Shown piece after piece: positions 62,252 to 64,000 of a stretch of 64,000 nucleotides of DNA. The position numbers were made by a program, and so were the translations under genes. The stretch's first letter is position 1; each line of letters begins with the position of its first letter. The stretch is from Motiliproteus sp. SC1-56 (lineage in GTDB: Bacteria; Pseudomonadota; Gammaproteobacteria; Pseudomonadales; Balneatricaceae). The DNA lies in the NCBI RefSeq assembly GCF_017309075.1, contig NZ_JAEMGS010000006.1, positions 124,001 through 188,000 on the forward strand. Direction: 5' to 3'. The notes below the pieces were generated by a model. The model was not told the origin of the DNA, searched no databases, and worked only from the letters and a program-made list of their open reading frames with translations.

Positions 62252-64000
62252 GTGACTCAGCCCCGCAGCCTGCTCAGCCAGCTTTTTTTCCAGATCCTGA
62301 TGGTCGGGCTGATTCCGTTGCTGCTGGTCAGCGGTGTAGCCGCCTTGCTGGTGGGGCCGGCCCTCAAAGAGATGGTTTCAGCCCAGCAACACAACGTGGT
62401 CACCGCTATTTCCGGGAAGGTCGACGCCTACCTCTCCGATGCGGCCCGCGACCTGGAGATGCTGGGCACCCTGATCCAGAGCCGGGATTACAAGGCAGAC
62501 CCCTTACTGACCCGTACCCTGGATATTCACGCGACCCAAAGAAGCCTCTACGAAGCCGTCTACCTGCTCGATGCCAACGGCATGGTGGCGGCGGCGGGTC
62601 TCCCCCAGGCCCGCCACGAGCAGCGGGCCAACCTGGTGGGGATGGACCTGTCGGCCAACAATTTCGTGCGGGTAGCCCGGGAGTACAACCGCCCGGTCTG
62701 GTCTGACACCTTCTTGTCGATCACCAGCGGCCAGTTATCGGTCGCCCTGGCCATTCCGCTCAAAAACTACACCCTGGTGGGCGAAGTCGGTATCGAGACC
62801 CTCTCCGAGCTACTGTCGGAAATCCGCCGTGAGAGCGGACTCGAAGTGATGGCGGTGGATAGTAAAGGCCATATCGTCGCCCATCCCGATGTGGATCAGG
62901 CCATCCAGAAACTCAACCTCGGACACCTGGAGCCGGTGCAGACCGCCGCCGAAGAGGGCAGCGCGGTGACCGCCGATATCACCCTGAACGGGAACGAGCG
63001 GCTGGCAATCGCGACGCCGCTGCACAGCATCAACTGGGTACTCATGGCCAGCCAGCCCCTGGAACTGATCAACCAACCACTGCGGCTTGCCGCCTGGATT
63101 ATGCTCGCCGGGATCGGCATCAGCATGCTGTTCGCACTCACGATCGGCGCCCAGGTGGCGCGCCGCCTCGCCTGGCGTATCCGCACCTACTCCCAGCACG
63201 CCCGCGATATCGCCGCGGGACGACGCGAACACCGTTGGCCGGTCTCGAAAGTCACCGAATTCAGAGAGCTGGCGGCGAACCTGCAGCGCATGTCCGACCA
63301 GCTTTACCGGCACGAGCAGCAAGTACAGGCGAGTGAGCGCAGTTACCGGGAACTGATTGAGGACGTGGAGGACTTGGTGGTACGGGTCGACCCCGAGGGC
63401 CGCTTTACCTTCGTCAATCACGCAAGCCGCCATATATTCGGCCTGGAGCCCGGGCAGTGCCTCGGTCTGAGCGCCTTTGACTTTATTCACCCCGGTGACC
63501 GGGAAAGCACGGAGCAGGCTTTCAACAACTGGCTCCATTTCGGAAAAACCCATTTCAGCTTCGAGAACCGCATCATGCGCCGCGACGGCGAGGTCTGCCA
63601 CGTATCCTGGAGCATACGGGTACACCAGAACGGTGATGAGGAGGTGGTGGACATGGTCGCCATTGGCCGCGACATCACCCACCAGGTCAAGGCCCAGGAA
63701 GCGCTCAAGGAACGGGAAAAACGCTACCGGGCGCTGGTCCAGCAAAGCCCCCTGGCGATCATCGAATGGAACCTGGATTTTGAAGTGGCGGAATGGAACC
63801 GCGCCGCCGAGCGCATTTTCGGCTATGGCCGCGAAGAGATGCTCGGACAGAGCGCTGAGGTACTGGCCGCGCCGGAACAGCGTACAGAACAAAAGACGGC
63901 GTGGCAGCAGCTGCTGGCCAGCACCGGCGGCACCCGCCAGGAGTGGGTCAACCTCAACCAGGACGGCGTCTCCCTGACCTGTGTCTGGTACAGCCGCCCC
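62252..64000 (+). CDS. dCache-HAMP-PAS-PAS sensor protein, 3' end missing
   Basis: Open to the end of the window (583 codons seen). Transmembrane helix 1 at about residues 8-35, a double cache domain (about 36-270, with YLLDANGMVAAAG and DSKGHIVAHPDVDQ), helix 2 (about 278-303), a HAMP domain (RIRTYSQHARDIAAGRREHRW), one PAS domain (about 365-475, RVDPEGRFTFVNHAS) and the start of a second (from about 491, SPLAIIEWNLDFEVAEWN). The output is beyond the window: histidine kinase is most likely given the REC protein upstream, GGDEF/EAL is possible. GTG 62252 starts 3 bases after the lipoprotein gene stop. Confidence 0.88.
   Translation, partial: MTQPRSLLSQLFFQILMVGLIPLLLVSGVAALLVGPALKEMVSAQQHNVVTAISGKVDAYLSDAARDLEMLGTLIQSRDYKADPLLTRTLDIHATQRSLYEAVYLLDANGMVAAAGLPQARHEQRANLVGMDLSANNFVRVAREYNRPVWSDTFLSITSGQLSVALAIPLKNYTLVGEVGIETLSELLSEIRRESGLEVMAVDSKGHIVAHPDVDQAIQKLNLGHLEPVQTAAEEGSAVTADITLNGNERLAIATPLHSINWVLMASQPLELINQPLRLAAWIMLAGIGISMLFALTIGAQVARRLAWRIRTYSQHARDIAAGRREHRWPVSKVTEFRELAANLQRMSDQLYRHEQQVQASERSYRELIEDVEDLVVRVDPEGRFTFVNHASRHIFGLEPGQCLGLSAFDFIHPGDRESTEQAFNNWLHFGKTHFSFENRIMRRDGEVCHVSWSIRVHQNGDEEVVDMVAIGRDITHQVKAQEALKEREKRYRALVQQSPLAIIEWNLDFEVAEWNRAAERIFGYGREEMLGQSAEVLAAPEQRTEQKTAWQQLLASTGGTRQEWVNLNQDGVSLTCVWYSRP

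Overview
The window is a stretch of GC-rich (about 60 %) gammaproteobacterial chromosome. Gene content and order point to the Pseudomonadales/Oceanospirillales side of the class: lpd lies inside the suc operon, gltA is divergent from sdhCDAB, the block ftsK-lolA-rarA-crcB-serS is divergent from trxB-aat-bpt-infA, which is followed by clpA-clpS-csp-icd, and the isocitrate lyase is the long 531-residue type. I see no prophage, insertion sequence, CRISPR array, tRNA or rRNA gene. Genes are densely packed, with many 4-base overlaps.

Layout. 1-8 kb: the tail of a GGDEF-EAL protein, a TraB/GumN protein, a HAD hydrolase, a PhnA-like zinc protein, an orphan FetB-like permease, a CoA-type NUDIX hydrolase, a DUF445 protein, a SurA-N-like protein and a membrane diguanylate cyclase. 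8-21 kb: central metabolism, with sucABlpdCD and sdhCDAB on the minus strand and gltA on the plus strand behind a readable sigma70 promoter. 21-28 kb: NfuA, a MATE exporter, a KefB-like antiporter, an Ap4A phosphorylase-like protein coupled to a stand-alone cache protein, a thiolase-like protein and a Sel1-repeat protein. 28-42 kb: cell-division, translation and proteolysis housekeeping (serS, crcB, rarA, lolA, ftsK, trxB, aat, bpt, infA, clpA, clpS, csp) and icd. 42-50 kb: a SIMPL protein, a 700-base noncoding region, a PhnD/PhnC/double-PhnE type ABC importer coupled to rlmG, dusC and an enoyl-CoA hydratase. 50-58 kb: small proteins, a flavin reductase-like protein, an MFS carrier, then the glyoxylate shunt (aceA, a divergent LysR-type regulator, glcB). 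58-64 kb: a cytochrome c, then a tight three-gene signalling cassette that runs off the end of the window.

The metabolic genes form a near-complete TCA set (gltA, icd, sucABCD/lpd, sdhCDAB; aconitase, fumarase and malate dehydrogenase are not in the window) plus both glyoxylate-shunt enzymes, so the icd/aceA branch point lies within about 14 kb. Four proteins carry c-di-GMP or sensory domains.

The least explained signals are noncoding. (1) A minus-strand transcript is implied near 43.5-43.7 kb by an orphan intrinsic terminator. It is rich in GGA motifs, several displayed in hairpin loops, so it may be a CsrB/RsmZ-like RNA. (2) Two intergenic regions carry DnaA-box matches, one of them with an IHF-consensus match. 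(3) A 16-base ribosome-binding-site/start-codon unit is tandemly duplicated in front of lolA. The three-gene cassette at the right end (response regulator with a dead GGDEF and intact EAL, a periplasmic binding lipoprotein and a dCache-HAMP-PAS sensor) is the best candidate for an uncharacterised protein system.
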